NCBI GenBank assembly: GCA_023665525.1
Contig: JAMPDT010000011.1
Coordinates: 1 to 32,015, forward strand
Reading direction: 5' to 3'
DNA: 32,015 nt
Origin: Butyrivibrio sp.
GTDB taxonomy: Bacteria; Bacillota; Clostridia; Lachnospirales; Lachnospiraceae
The stretch's first letter is position 1, and each line of letters opens with the position of its first letter. Under the pieces are notes generated by a model. It saw nothing but the letters and a program-made list of their open reading frames with translations, ran no database searches and had not been told where the DNA came from. Of this stretch, positions 7,637-15,146 are shown piece after piece. Made by a program: the position numbers and the translations under genes.

Positions 7637-8704
7637 TTAAACCTCAAGCTTTAAATCGCCGCTCTTGATCCAGCCCGCCTTGCGCATTCCCTCCGCGATT
7701 GCGAGCGTCAGGACCGCAGGCAGGATAAAGTGCATAAGCGCAATCTCTCCCAGCGCGGCTGCGGGCTTCATTCCCTCGGCAAGCATTACTCCGTATGCCG
7801 AAAACTGCCCCACAAGCCCCGAGGTCCCCATTCCCGAGCCGACGGGGTTGCTGTGCATTTTAAATACCAGCGTCGCAAGCGGCGCAAGCAGTACGCTTGA
7901 CAAAATCGGAGGAATCCATACGCGCGGATTCTTGACGATACTGGGCATTTGGAGCATTGAGGTACCGATTCCCTGAGAAATAAGTCCTCCGACCTTATTT
8001 TCGCGGTAGCTCATAACCGCAAAGCCGACCATCTGACAGCAGCAGCCGATTGTCGCGGCTCCCGCCGCAAGCCCGTCAAGCCCCAACACAACGCCAATCG
8101 CCGCGGAGCTTATCGGCAGCGTAAGGAAAATTCCCATAAGCGCCGATACGAGCATTCCGCCCACCAGAGGGTGCTGTTCGACATTTATCGTAATCAGGCT
8201 TCCCAGCCACGCCGTAAACCTGCTGATATACGGTCCCGTAAGAAACGCCACCGCCGCGCCTGCGGCAATAACGACAAGCGGCGTAAGTATGATGTCCACA
8301 GGCGTTTTTCCCGAAATAAGGTGTCCCAGCTCAATCGCCGCATAAGCCGCTATGAACGCGCTCAGGGGATTGCCCGGAGAGCCGAGGCTTATCGCCTCCG
8401 TAAGCGTCTGCGTTCCGGCGGCAAACGCCGCGGGGAACGCTCCGATCATTCCGACAACCGCCGCCGAAACCGTTACAAGCGGTCCCTCCTTGTATTTGCT
8501 TGCCACTCCCACGCCTATTCCCGCGCCCATAAGGCTCTTGGCAATATTGGCGGCGTATTTCATATAAAGCCCGACCGTGCCCGGCACAAAGGAGGCAATC
8601 TGTCCCACTATCGTTCCGATTATCAGCGTCGAAAACAAGCCGAGCGCCATTCCGCTGAAGCCGTCGATAAATACCCTGTGCAAATATTTCTTTATACCCT
8701 TCAT
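7637..8704 (-). CDS. PTS_EIIC_2 (PfoR-like) membrane protein
   Basis: A 355-residue, highly hydrophobic, Gly/Ala-rich protein with about ten membrane segments. It matches the PTS_EIIC_2 family, which includes the regulator-like PfoR proteins. Typical stretches are FIDGFSGMALGLFSTLIIGT near the N-terminus, GKTPVDIILTPLVVI in the middle, and NPVGSGMGTSGLVGQ in the last third. No IIA or IIB partner is encoded nearby, so sugar phosphotransfer is doubtful. I chose the ATG at 8702-8704 because GGGAG is just ahead; starts 12 codons upstream lack a site. It follows niaR by about 110 bases, with an inverted repeat between. A role in uptake of a niacin-type compound is suggested by that context only. 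Confidence 0.75.
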   Translation of the reverse strand: MKGIKKYLHRVFIDGFSGMALGLFSTLIIGTIVGQIASFVPGTVGLYMKYAANIAKSLMGAGIGVGVASKYKEGPLVTVSAAVVGMIGAFPAAFAAGTQTLTEAISLGSPGNPLSAFIAAYAAIELGHLISGKTPVDIILTPLVVIAAGAAVAFLTGPYISRFTAWLGSLITINVEQHPLVGGMLVSALMGIFLTLPISSAAIGVVLGLDGLAAGAATIGCCCQMVGFAVMSYRENKVGGLISQGIGTSMLQMPSIVKNPRVWIPPILSSVLLAPLATLVFKMHSNPVGSGMGTSGLVGQFSAYGVMLAEGMKPAAALGEIALMHFILPAVLTLAIAEGMRKAGWIKSGDLKLEV

Positions 8705-8773
8705 TCTCTTTTCTCCCGATTTCCGTAACATTTCCGACAAGCGCCGCGTTTTGGCGGCGACATCTGTAATGTC

Positions 8774-8789
8774 AACTGTCTTGTCAGTT
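8774..8789. promoter_or_regulatory. Candidate operator between niaR and the EIIC-like gene
   Basis: An inverted repeat, AACTG-N6-CAGTT, lies about 70 bases before the EIIC-like start. TGACA/TGTCA-like half sites on both sides suggest binding of a dimeric regulator. NiaR is the obvious candidate by position; I could not compare it with a NiaR motif. Confidence 0.35.
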
Positions 8790-8815
8790 TAGGCAAGTTT
8801 AACACAACGGCGGAA

Positions 8816-9325
8816 TTAAATCAAGTACCCCCTGCGCTTTAATTCCCTTTCTATAATATCAAGCGCGCTCTCCGATTCCGCCTCCACGGTATGATAATGA
8901 ATGCCGTCCGTCAGAAGCTTAAGCGGCTTCGAGGTTTCACTGCCTATTTTTTCCATAAAATCATTTACGTCGCGCCTTGTACACATCTGCAAATCAGCCG
9001 TAATCGTGCCGTAAACCCCATGCTCCACCATAACGTCGAGCACTCTGCCCCCGTTATCGACAATGCAGTTAAGCTCGTCCCTCATTTTGTCATCGGTATG
9101 GCACACCCTGAACGTCCTCTTGAATTTGCCCGTATCGGGCGCAAAATACATATAGCCCTTGTTGGTGGAAATAATATTTTTGTCGGCCGCACGCAAAAGC
9201 GCTATATCCTGCACGATCACCTGCCTACTCACGCCCAGCCGCGCCGCCAGCGCCGTTCCCGACACAGGCTCGCTGTTCCCTTTCAGTATTCCTATTATAT
9301 TATTCCGTCTTTCATTTCCTTCCAT
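8816..9325 (-). CDS. niaR: NiaR-type niacin-responsive repressor
   Basis: A 169-residue protein with an N-terminal helix-turn-helix (about 6-60, GTALAARLGVSRQVIVQDIAL) followed by a 3H domain (about 70-165). The metal ligands known from the Thermotoga NiaR structure (His, Glu, His, His) appear conserved here as H76, E84, H143 and H145, with the same spacings (HTDDKMRDE and DGIHYHTVE). NiaR represses NAD-synthesis or niacin-uptake genes when bound to nicotinic acid. Length and domain order are normal. The ATG at 9323-9325 has GGGAGAG ahead. It is followed by the EIIC-like transporter gene in the same direction. The divergent small gene starts about 95 bases away, so the shared spacer may be regulated in both directions. 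Confidence 0.88.
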   Translation of the reverse strand: MEGNERRNNIIGILKGNSEPVSGTALAARLGVSRQVIVQDIALLRAADKNIISTNKGYMYFAPDTGKFKRTFRVCHTDDKMRDELNCIVDNGGRVLDVMVEHGVYGTITADLQMCTRRDVNDFMEKIGSETSKPLKLLTDGIHYHTVEAESESALDIIERELKRRGYLI

Positions 9326-9337
9326 TACAGCTCTCCC

Positions 9338-9359
9338 GAAATAAATTTGATTTTATTTC
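9338..9359. promoter_or_regulatory. Perfect inverted repeat upstream of niaR, candidate operator
   Basis: GAAATAAA-N6-TTTATTTC, eight-base perfect arms, just downstream of the -10 element of niaR. Its position suits autorepression. It differs from the repeat at 8774-8789, so the two may bind different proteins. Confidence 0.4.
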
Positions 9360-9365
9360 AAAAAT

Positions 9366-9394
9366 AGTATAGACTACATTTATCGGCGGCGCAA
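9366..9394 (-). promoter_or_regulatory. Probable niaR promoter
   Basis: Minus strand TTGCGC (9389-9394), 17-base spacer, TATACT (9366-9371). On the plus strand an overlapping weaker pair, TTGATT (9347) and TAGACT (9370), could serve the divergent gene at 9419. Confidence 0.5.
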
Positions 9395-9418
9395 GCCGCA
9401 ATGTGAGGTAAGCAGGAT

Positions 9419-9682
9419 ATGTTCAGAATGTGGTTCAAAATTTTCAAGGATAACCGTATGCTTCGCGACACCGTGATCGCCTATGAGGACGAACGCTCGC
9501 GCACGCAGAAGGTTTTTGCCGCCCTCGCGGACGCCTGCTATGAATTTGACTTGGCGGTTCCCATATGGCTTGACTCGACGGTGAACGATTTTAAGCGGCA
9601 CGACAGGGCGCGCTTTCGGCAGGATAATTTTATAGAGCATATAGATTTCGATTATTTGGAAATACAGGTGATTGAAGAATAG
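9419..9682 (+). CDS. Conserved-looking small protein of unknown function
   Basis: An 87-residue soluble protein that begins MFRMWFKIFKDNRMLRD and is acidic at the C-terminus. It has no signal peptide or membrane segment. A candidate ribosome site (GAGG or AGGA) lies 5-12 bases before the ATG. Support for its reality is the clean ribosome region, good codon use and a 34-base palindrome at its end. I recognise the type as a hypothetical protein seen in Clostridia but cannot name a family or function. Confidence 0.6.
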   Translation: MFRMWFKIFKDNRMLRDTVIAYEDERSRTQKVFAALADACYEFDLAVPIWLDSTVNDFKRHDRARFRQDNFIEHIDFDYLEIQVIEE

Positions 9683-9714
9683 GCAGACTGCGGTATTAAT
9701 ACCGCAGTCTGCCT
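9681..9714. repeat. Perfect 34-base palindrome between convergent genes
   Basis: Seventeen-base arms (9681-9697 and 9698-9714) are exact complements with no spacer, so at least four bases at the centre form the loop in RNA. It overlaps the TAG stop of the preceding gene (9680-9682). No T tract follows on either strand. It may still stop transcription from both sides, or be a protein-binding site. Confidence 0.65.
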
Positions 9715-9735
9715 CCGACTTATAAAGACAGCGCG

Positions 9736-10404
9736 CTACTTACAGGCAATATAAATATCCATGGTGTCCCCGTCGGTCTCAAAGCAGGGGATAACGTCCT
9801 TTTCCGTGCGCTCCAAGCCGTTCACGCGCATATACTCCATAAGCGTTTTGTAGCCGTTGGGAATGGTCACAAACGGATTTCCAAAGGGGCTTTCAATATG
9901 TATCGCCGCATACCTGTGGTCTGCCTGCGAATGTATTTCAGCGTCGGGAGGGACTATCCCCTCAGGCAGAACCCACGCCGCCTCGTAGCCGTGCATATTG
10001 AAAACGTTGATCTGCTCCTGCGATACATTGGGGAAATCCCAGCCTATTACTTTTGGATTTTCAACTCCATTATCCCGTGCGATTCCAAACATATGATTAA
10101 GAGCCTCCCCCTCGGGGTCTGTGCTTATAACGGCGTGCTTTACATAGCGGAAAGCAGGCACGGTTTCGACGCGCAGATTGGTATACGCCTCGTCGCAGGC
10201 AGCCATATCGTCGCGGAACAGATTGTCCAGCGAACAGTTGAAAAGCCTGCAAAGCTCTATCGCCTTGCCTATTTCGGGCTGCGCCGTGTCCAACTCCCAC
10301 TTTGATACGGTCTGACGGCTGATATTCATTTTTTCAGCCAAATCCTCCTGTGTCATATCTCCCTTTAGATGTCTTAAAAACTGTAAATTTTTTCCGAAGC
10401 TCAT
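9736..10404 (-). CDS. Xre-family regulator with GyrI-like effector domain
   Basis: A 222-residue protein. Residues 1-62 form an Xre-type helix-turn-helix (MTQEDLAEKMNISRQTVSKW, then the usual LCRLFNCSLDNLF). After a short linker, residues ~75-222 look like a GyrI/effector-binding domain (RVETVPAFRYVKHAV at its start, then YEAAWVLPEGIV and a C-terminal CFETDGDTMDIYIACK). Such domains bind small amphipathic or cationic compounds, so this may be a one-component sensor. The ligand and target are unknown. The ATG at 10404 has AAGGAGA ahead, and a promoter is visible upstream. It is a single-gene unit. Confidence 0.78.
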   Translation of the reverse strand: MSFGKNLQFLRHLKGDMTQEDLAEKMNISRQTVSKWELDTAQPEIGKAIELCRLFNCSLDNLFRDDMAACDEAYTNLRVETVPAFRYVKHAVISTDPEGEALNHMFGIARDNGVENPKVIGWDFPNVSQEQINVFNMHGYEAAWVLPEGIVPPDAEIHSQADHRYAAIHIESPFGNPFVTIPNGYKTLMEYMRVNGLERTEKDVIPCFETDGDTMDIYIACK

Positions 10405-10445
10405 AAAAAGTTCTCCTTTTATTTTTTACGCCGCGCCGCATTATC

Positions 10446-10474
10446 AGTATAGTATTTTACCTGAAGGGCTTCAA
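10446..10474 (-). promoter_or_regulatory. Sigma-A-type promoter of the Xre-family gene
   Basis: Minus strand TTGAAG (10469-10474), 17-base spacer, TATACT (10446-10451), about 40 bases before the start codon. Confidence 0.6.
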
Positions 10475-10540
10475 CCAACCTGTATGCGCTGTTTTTTTGA
10501 ACCGCGCAACCTCAAAGCGCGGAGAACGCTTCGCAGAAAT

Positions 10541-10584
10541 AAAAAAGAAAAACCCTTCCGCGCCGGCTCTGACGCGAAAGGGTT
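10541..10584 (-). terminator. Rho-independent terminator of pgi
   Basis: Stem AACCCTTTCGCG (10573-10584 read on the minus strand) pairs with the complement at 10551-10562 with one G-U pair, then a T-rich tail on the minus strand. It lies eight bases past the pgi stop. Confidence 0.85.
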
Positions 10585-10591
10585 CAAAAAT

Positions 10592-11944
10592 TTATTTTTC
10601 AAGCTTTGCCCTGATGGCTTCTCTTTCCTTTTCATAGCCCGGCTTGCCAAGCAGCGCGAACATATTTTTCTTGTAGCTCTCCACGCCCGGCTGGTTGAAG
10701 GGGTTCACGCCGAGAATGTAGCCGCTTACGCCGCAGGCGAACTCATAGAAGTAAAAAAGCTCGCCGAGATAAAATTCGTTCTGCTCGGGAATATTGACCA
10801 TAAGGTTTGGCACGCTTCCGTCGGTATGCGCGACCATAACGCCCATCATTGCGCTCTTGTTCACAAAATCAATGCTCTTGCCCGCAAGATAGTTAAGACC
10901 GTCGATATTCGCCTTCTCAAGACCAACAATAAGCTCGCACCTGGGAGTTTCGATATTCATAACGGTTTCAAACATTATTCTCGTTCCGTTCTGGATAAAC
11001 TGTCCCATTGAATGCAGATCGGTAGTGAAATCGCAGGCGGTCGGGAAAATTCCCTTCTCGTCCTTGCCCTCGCTCTCGCCGAAAAGCTGCTTCCACCACT
11101 CCGATATATAATGGAGGCTCGGCTCGTAGTTCGCGATAATCTCGGTTGACTTGCCCTTTCTGAGAAGTATGTTGCGGATCGCCGCGTATTTGAGCGAATC
11201 GTTGTCCTCAAATTCGCTTTCGAGCGCAAGCCTTCTGCCCTCGGCGGCGCCCTGCATAAGCTTGCCGATGTCCGCTCCGCTGACCGCAATCGGAAGAAGT
11301 CCGACGGCTGTAAGCACCGAAAATCTTCCGCCCACATCGTCGGGCACAACGAAGGTTTCATAGCCCTCCGCGTCCGCAAGGTTTTTGAGCGCGCCCCTCT
11401 CCTTATCGGTGGTGGCATAAATTCTCTTTACCGCCTCGTCGTGTCCGTATTTTCTCTCAAGCATCTCCTTGAAGATACGGAACGCGATTGCGGGCTCCGT
11501 CGTCGTTCCCGATTTGGAAATAATATTTACCGAAAAATTCCTGTCGCCGATAACGTCAATAAGCCCCGCAATATAGGTGCTGCTTATGTTGTTGCCGACA
11601 AAATATATCTCGGGCGTTTTTCTTTCGTCCTTCGTGATATTGTTATAGAAGCTGTGCCTTAAAAAATCCACAGCCGCCCTTGCGCCGAGATATGAGCCGC
11701 CTATTCCGATAACGACAAATACATCGGAGTCGCCCTGTATTTTCCTTGCGGCAGCCTTAATCCTCGCGAACTCTTCCTTGTCATAATTTACGGGAAGGTC
11801 TATCCAGCCCAAAAAATCGTTGCCTGCGCCGGTTCTCTCAACAAGAGTATTCTTTGCCGCCAGCGCCTCCTTCTTTATTGCTTCTATTTCGCCGGCAGTA
11901 ATAAAATCGGCAGCTTTTGCGTAATCAAATGTTATCTTAGCCAT
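10592..11944 (-). CDS. pgi: Glucose-6-phosphate isomerase
   Basis: A 450-residue protein, the size of the short bacterial Pgi type. It converts glucose-6-phosphate and fructose-6-phosphate in glycolysis and gluconeogenesis. Recognisable motifs are [15 protein letters not shown] (about 80), the sugar-phosphate segment [12 protein letters not shown] (about 145), [20 protein letters not shown] (about 200), and the late [12 protein letters not shown] with its active-site Lys. I chose the ATG at 11942-11944 because AAGGAGA lies just ahead; a start 15 codons upstream lacks a site. It is a single-gene unit with its own promoter, overlapping the end of the upstream gene, and its own terminator. Confidence 0.97.
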   Translation of the reverse strand: MAKITFDYAKAADFITAGEIEAIKKEALAAKNTLVERTGAGNDFLGWIDLPVNYDKEEFARIKAAARKIQGDSDVFVVIGIGGSYLGARAAVDFLRHSFYNNITKDERKTPEIYFVGNNISSTYIAGLIDVIGDRNFSVNIISKSGTTTEPAIAFRIFKEMLERKYGHDEAVKRIYATTDKERGALKNLADAEGYETFVVPDDVGGRFSVLTAVGLLPIAVSGADIGKLMQGAAEGRRLALESEFEDNDSLKYAAIRNILLRKGKSTEIIANYEPSLHYISEWWKQLFGESEGKDEKGIFPTACDFTTDLHSMGQFIQNGTRIMFETVMNIETPRCELIVGLEKANIDGLNYLAGKSIDFVNKSAMMGVMVAHTDGSVPNLMVNIPEQNEFYLGELFYFYEFACGVSGYILGVNPFNQPGVESYKKNMFALLGKPGYEKEREAIRAKLEK

Positions 11945-11987
11945 TTTATCATTCTCCTTTGTCCTGAATAACTGAAAATCGCTATAC

Positions 11988-12016
11988 ATTATAATGGATT
12001 ATTTAAAATTAATCAA
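11988..12016 (-). promoter_or_regulatory. Sigma-A-type promoter of pgi
   Basis: Minus strand TTGATT (12011-12016), 17-base spacer, perfect TATAAT (11988-11993), 44 bases before the pgi start. The -35 element overlaps the TGA stop of the upstream gene. Confidence 0.7.
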
Positions 12017-12606
12017 CCCAAATATTCCCTTAAAATTTCGTCAATCAGCTTTTTTTCCTCCGCCGAAAACTCCTTGGCGCGGCGCTCGGTCCGAGAAGTC
12101 TCGCTCGGCTCGCGTTCCTGTTTTACTGCCGGCTCCGCCGTCGCCGCGGAAAAACGGTTTTCAAAATAATCCACAAGATTGACGGTTATGCGTTCTTTTT
12201 TACCGGGAATGTCAATCAGGCGTCTTGTCCCGCTTATAATGTACATAGCAAGAAATCCAACCAAAAGATACTCCATTGTATGCGATTTGTCAAGCAGTGC
12301 GCCGCAAATTCCGCATACGACGCACATTCCCGAGGCAAAGGCGGAGACCTTTTCAAAGCTGCCGAGCTTAACGCCGTATATTTTATATTTGTCAAGATAC
12401 TTTTCCGCAAACGCCGCGGTATTGCTTATTTCATGCCCCATCTTCAGACAGTTCTCATATCTGAGCTTCAACTGCCTGAAAAAACCGAAGCCCGTGTGCT
12501 CTATGCCCTCCGCCTCTCTGACAAGCTCGTTCATGCGCTTCCTTAAAAACGTGTTGACAGCCAGTCCTATCAAAAAAGCGGCTGCCGCCATAATAAAAAA
12601 ATACAT
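12013..12606 (-). CDS. Membrane protein of unknown function
   Basis: A 197-residue protein. It starts with a membrane helix (MYFFIMAAAAFLIGLAVNTF), followed by a charged helical region. A second hydrophobic pair occurs near 90-125 (SGMCVVCGICGALL and TMEYLLVGFLAMYIISG). The cytoplasmic tail is about 70 residues and ends in a charged helix (FSAEEKKLIDEILREYLG). The ATG at 12604-12606 has GGGAGGG ahead. The tail is rich in charge and looks like an interaction peptide. I do not recognise the family; it resembles unnamed Clostridia membrane proteins. Confidence 0.6.
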   Translation of the reverse strand: MYFFIMAAAAFLIGLAVNTFLRKRMNELVREAEGIEHTGFGFFRQLKLRYENCLKMGHEISNTAAFAEKYLDKYKIYGVKLGSFEKVSAFASGMCVVCGICGALLDKSHTMEYLLVGFLAMYIISGTRRLIDIPGKKERITVNLVDYFENRFSAATAEPAVKQEREPSETSRTERRAKEFSAEEKKLIDEILREYLG

Positions 12607-12700
12607 TTTCGCCCTCCCGATTATATTTTCTTACACTAATGATAACCAAAAAGGGGACGGGTATAAAGCCGCTTTCCTTCGCCTAATTTTTACAAAATAT

Positions 12701-13393
12701 CTAAATATGCGCGATCATATCGCACAAAAGCGCCACGGAATTGTCTATCGCGCGCCTCTCGAACTCACCGTAGTCCATGGACGCGCTGTCGTCCGCCTTG
12801 TCCGAAATCGCCCTGATTATAAGGAAAGGCAGTCCGTTAAGATAAGCCGCCTGCGCTATCGCCGCCCCCTCCATTTCCGTGCATGAGCCGTCAAAAAGCT
12901 CTATAAGCCTCGCCTTTATCGCCTTATCGCTGATGAATTGGTCGCCGCTCACAACCCTGCCGTCATGCACGCCTATACCGGGCACCGCTCTTTTGCAAGC
13001 CTCGCGCGCAAGCCCGCGAAGCCCCGCGTCCGCCTCAAATACCGAGGTTTTCATTCTCGGAATGATGCCCGGCTTATAGCCGAAGCCCGTCGCGTCCACG
13101 TCATGCTGCAAGGTGTCCGTGGAAAGCACCACGTCGCCTATGTTTATTTCATTGCGCAGCGAGCCCGCGATTCCCGTGTTTATCACCGCGTCAACATGAA
13201 AATAGGTCGCGAGCACCTGCGTGCATACGGCGGCGTTCACCTTGCCGATTCCGCTGCGCACCACGACAACATCCTTGCCGCCGAGCTTCCCTTTGTTAAA
13301 AACCATACCCGCAATCTCCGCGGACTCAACCTCCGTCATTTTATTGACGAGCTGACTTATTTCCTCGTCCATTGCTCCGATTATTCCTGTCAT
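12701..13393 (-). CDS. mtnN: 5'-methylthioadenosine/S-adenosylhomocysteine nucleosidase
   Basis: A 230-residue protein (family length 228-235) that hydrolyses methylthioadenosine, S-adenosylhomocysteine and 5'-deoxyadenosine to adenine and the ribose part. This feeds methionine recycling and clears a methylation inhibitor. Motifs are IIGAMDEEI (general acid/base region at the N-terminus), SGIGKVNAAV, TGIAGSL, VVLSTDTLQHDVDATGFGY, TEMEGAAIAQ (Glu binding ribose) and ISDKADD with its catalytic Asp. The ATG at 13391-13393 has GGGAGGT ahead. It is monocistronic and divergent from the TSCPD gene. Confidence 0.95.
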   Translation of the reverse strand: MTGIIGAMDEEISQLVNKMTEVESAEIAGMVFNKGKLGGKDVVVVRSGIGKVNAAVCTQVLATYFHVDAVINTGIAGSLRNEINIGDVVLSTDTLQHDVDATGFGYKPGIIPRMKTSVFEADAGLRGLAREACKRAVPGIGVHDGRVVSGDQFISDKAIKARLIELFDGSCTEMEGAAIAQAAYLNGLPFLIIRAISDKADDSASMDYGEFERRAIDNSVALLCDMIAHI

Positions 13394-13497
13394 AGCGTAC
13401 CTCCCGTTTGCAATTTTTTTAAGTATACCACTTTTTTCGCATATATGCTATACTGTTTGGAGAGAACAAAAAATATCATATTATGGGAGGAAAAATT

Positions 13498-13749
13498 TTG
13501 AATACCTATAAGACAAAGGGCGTATGCTCAAGTGAAATCAGATTCGACATAGAGGACGACACAATCAAATCCGTGCAGTTTGTGGGCGGTTGCTCGGGCA
13601 ACACTCAGGGCGTCGCGAGCCTTGTCGCGGGAATGAAGGTTGACGAGGCGATCAAGAGGCTTAACGGAATCAAGTGCGGCGCAAAATCCACCTCCTGCCC
13701 CGACCAGCTTGCCAAGGCGCTTGCGGAGTTTGCGTCCGCCAACCGCTAA
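13498..13749 (+). CDS. TSCPD-domain small protein (TIGR03905 type)
   Basis: An 83-residue protein. The core motifs are YKTKGVCSSEI, GGCSGNTQGVASL and CGAKSTSCPDQLAKAL, the last holding the Ser-Cys-Pro-Asp element that names the domain. The three Cys groups suggest a metal site, as in the TSCPD tail of class II ribonucleotide reductases; the role of the stand-alone form is unknown. The start is TTG at 13498, with GGGAGG (part of ATGGGAGG) seven bases ahead; the ATG at 13483 overlaps that site and is not the start. murG follows 58 bases downstream on the same strand. Confidence 0.85.
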   Translation: MNTYKTKGVCSSEIRFDIEDDTIKSVQFVGGCSGNTQGVASLVAGMKVDEAIKRLNGIKCGAKSTSCPDQLAKALAEFASANR

Positions 13750-13807
13750 TTTCGGTATACATCACTGCGCGCCCAAATCGGCGCAATATCATGGAAAGGC
13801 TTATTTT

Positions 13808-14872
13808 ATGAAAAAAATAATTCTCACGGGCGGAGGCACCGCCGGGCACGTAACCCCAAATATAGCGCTTCTGCCCCATCTTAAGGAGGCGGGCTTTGAG
13901 GTTTCCTATATCGGCTCCTACAACGGCATCGAAAAAAAGCTTATGGAGGAGCTTGGCGTTACCTATTACGGGATTTCGTCGGGCAAATTCAGACGCTATC
14001 TCGACGTCAAGAACCTGACGGATCCCTTCCGCGTAATCAAGGGGCTTTCGCAGGCAAAAAAGCTAATCCGCCGCATTAACCCCGACATAGTATTCTCCAA
14101 GGGCGGCTTTGTCGCCGTCCCCGTGGTGATGGCGGCGGGCAAATGCAACATTCCCGTAATAATACACGAATCCGATATGACGCCCGGGCTTGCCAACAAG
14201 CTCTGCCAAAAGCACGCGCTTAAGGTATGCTGCAATTTCCCCGAAACCGTGAAAATGATTGCCAACGGCAAGGGCGTTCTCACGGGCTCTCCCATACGCC
14301 GCGAGCTGCTTTGCGGCGACAGAGCGGCGGGGCTTGCCCTCTGCGGCTTCAACACCTCGAAGCCCGTGCTTATGATAATCGGCGGAAGTCTCGGAGCGGC
14401 TCACGTAAACGACGCCGTGCGCACCGTTCTTCCCGCGCTTCTTGACCGCTTTCAGATTATCCACGTATGCGGAAAGGGCAAAACCGACGAGACGCTTAAC
14501 GGCACGGCAGGCTACAAGCAGTTTGAATATGTAAACGAGGAGCTTAAAAATCTCTTTGCGGCGGCGGACGTCGTAATCTCACGCGCGGGAGCGAACGTCA
14601 TCTGCGAGCTGCTCGCGATGCGCAAGCCGAACCTCCTCATTCCGCTCCCCGCCGAGGCGAGCCGAGGCGACCAGCTCCTAAACGCCGCCTCCTTCCAAAA
14701 GCAGGGTTACAGCGCGGTCCTTGAGGAAAAGGATATACGGGACGACGCGCTCGTCAGCGCGGTTATCGGGCTTTATGATGAGCGCGGCAAATACATCGAA
14801 GCCATGAGCCGCAGCAGACAAAACGATTCCGTTGAGGCAATCGTGAGGCTTCTCGTTCAGTACAGCAAATAA
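13808..14872 (+). CDS. murG: MurG-like N-acetylglucosaminyltransferase
   Basis: A 354-residue member of the MurG family, which moves GlcNAc from UDP-GlcNAc to lipid I, giving lipid II for peptidoglycan, at the inner face of the membrane. Motifs are ILTGGGTAGHVTPNIAL at the N-terminus, FSKGGFVAVPVVMAA, HESDMTPGLANKL, LMIIGGSLGAAHVND and ISRAGANVICELL. Length is normal. The ATG at 13808 has GGAAAGG eight bases ahead. It lies apart from any mur/fts cluster, between small genes, so it may be a second copy or the relocated main copy. A sugar-lipid role other than cell wall is possible but not supported by sequence. Confidence 0.9.
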   Translation: MKKIILTGGGTAGHVTPNIALLPHLKEAGFEVSYIGSYNGIEKKLMEELGVTYYGISSGKFRRYLDVKNLTDPFRVIKGLSQAKKLIRRINPDIVFSKGGFVAVPVVMAAGKCNIPVIIHESDMTPGLANKLCQKHALKVCCNFPETVKMIANGKGVLTGSPIRRELLCGDRAAGLALCGFNTSKPVLMIIGGSLGAAHVNDAVRTVLPALLDRFQIIHVCGKGKTDETLNGTAGYKQFEYVNEELKNLFAAADVVISRAGANVICELLAMRKPNLLIPLPAEASRGDQLLNAASFQKQGYSAVLEEKDIRDDALVSAVIGLYDERGKYIEAMSRSRQNDSVEAIVRLLVQYSK

Positions 14873-14907
14873 AGCGGCACACGCGCGCCGCCCGAGGTGA
14901 TTTTATT

Positions 14908-15120
14908 TTGTTTAAGAAAAAGCAAAGGCTCTCCTACGATAAAGAGAACCAAAGTCCCGTTATCCGCGCAAGCATCTGCAACGGCGAACAGGTCGTCGGC
15001 TTCGAGGACCGCCGCACAGGAGGCTTCACGGAAATTATGCTTATCCGAAACGATAAGGATTTGCGGGAATTTGCGGAGCTTTACGGAATTTCGGCTTCGG
15101 AGATTAAGAAAAAATATTAA
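14908..15120 (+). CDS. Small protein of unknown function, convergent with the lipid operon
   Basis: A 70-residue soluble, charged protein that begins MFKKKQRLSYDKENQSPVI and ends in EIKKKY. The start is TTG at 14908, with GAGGTGA about nine bases ahead, 35 bases after murG. Its stop codon is part of the hairpin that ends the opposing operon. The ribosome site and codon use support a real gene. I recognise it as a Clostridia-type hypothetical and cannot assign a function. Confidence 0.65.
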   Translation: MFKKKQRLSYDKENQSPVIRASICNGEQVVGFEDRRTGGFTEIMLIRNDKDLREFAELYGISASEIKKKY

Positions 15121-15140
15121 GGCGGGGGAACCCGCCTTAA
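15111..15140 (-). terminator. Terminator of the ten-gene lipid operon
   Basis: Ten-base perfect arms (15117-15126 and 15131-15140, TTAAGGCGGG and complement) with loop GGAA. On the minus strand the stem is followed by ATATTTTTTCTT. It overlaps the stop codon of the opposing small gene and begins seven bases past the PlsX stop. Confidence 0.8.
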
Positions 15141-15146
15141 TTGAGG

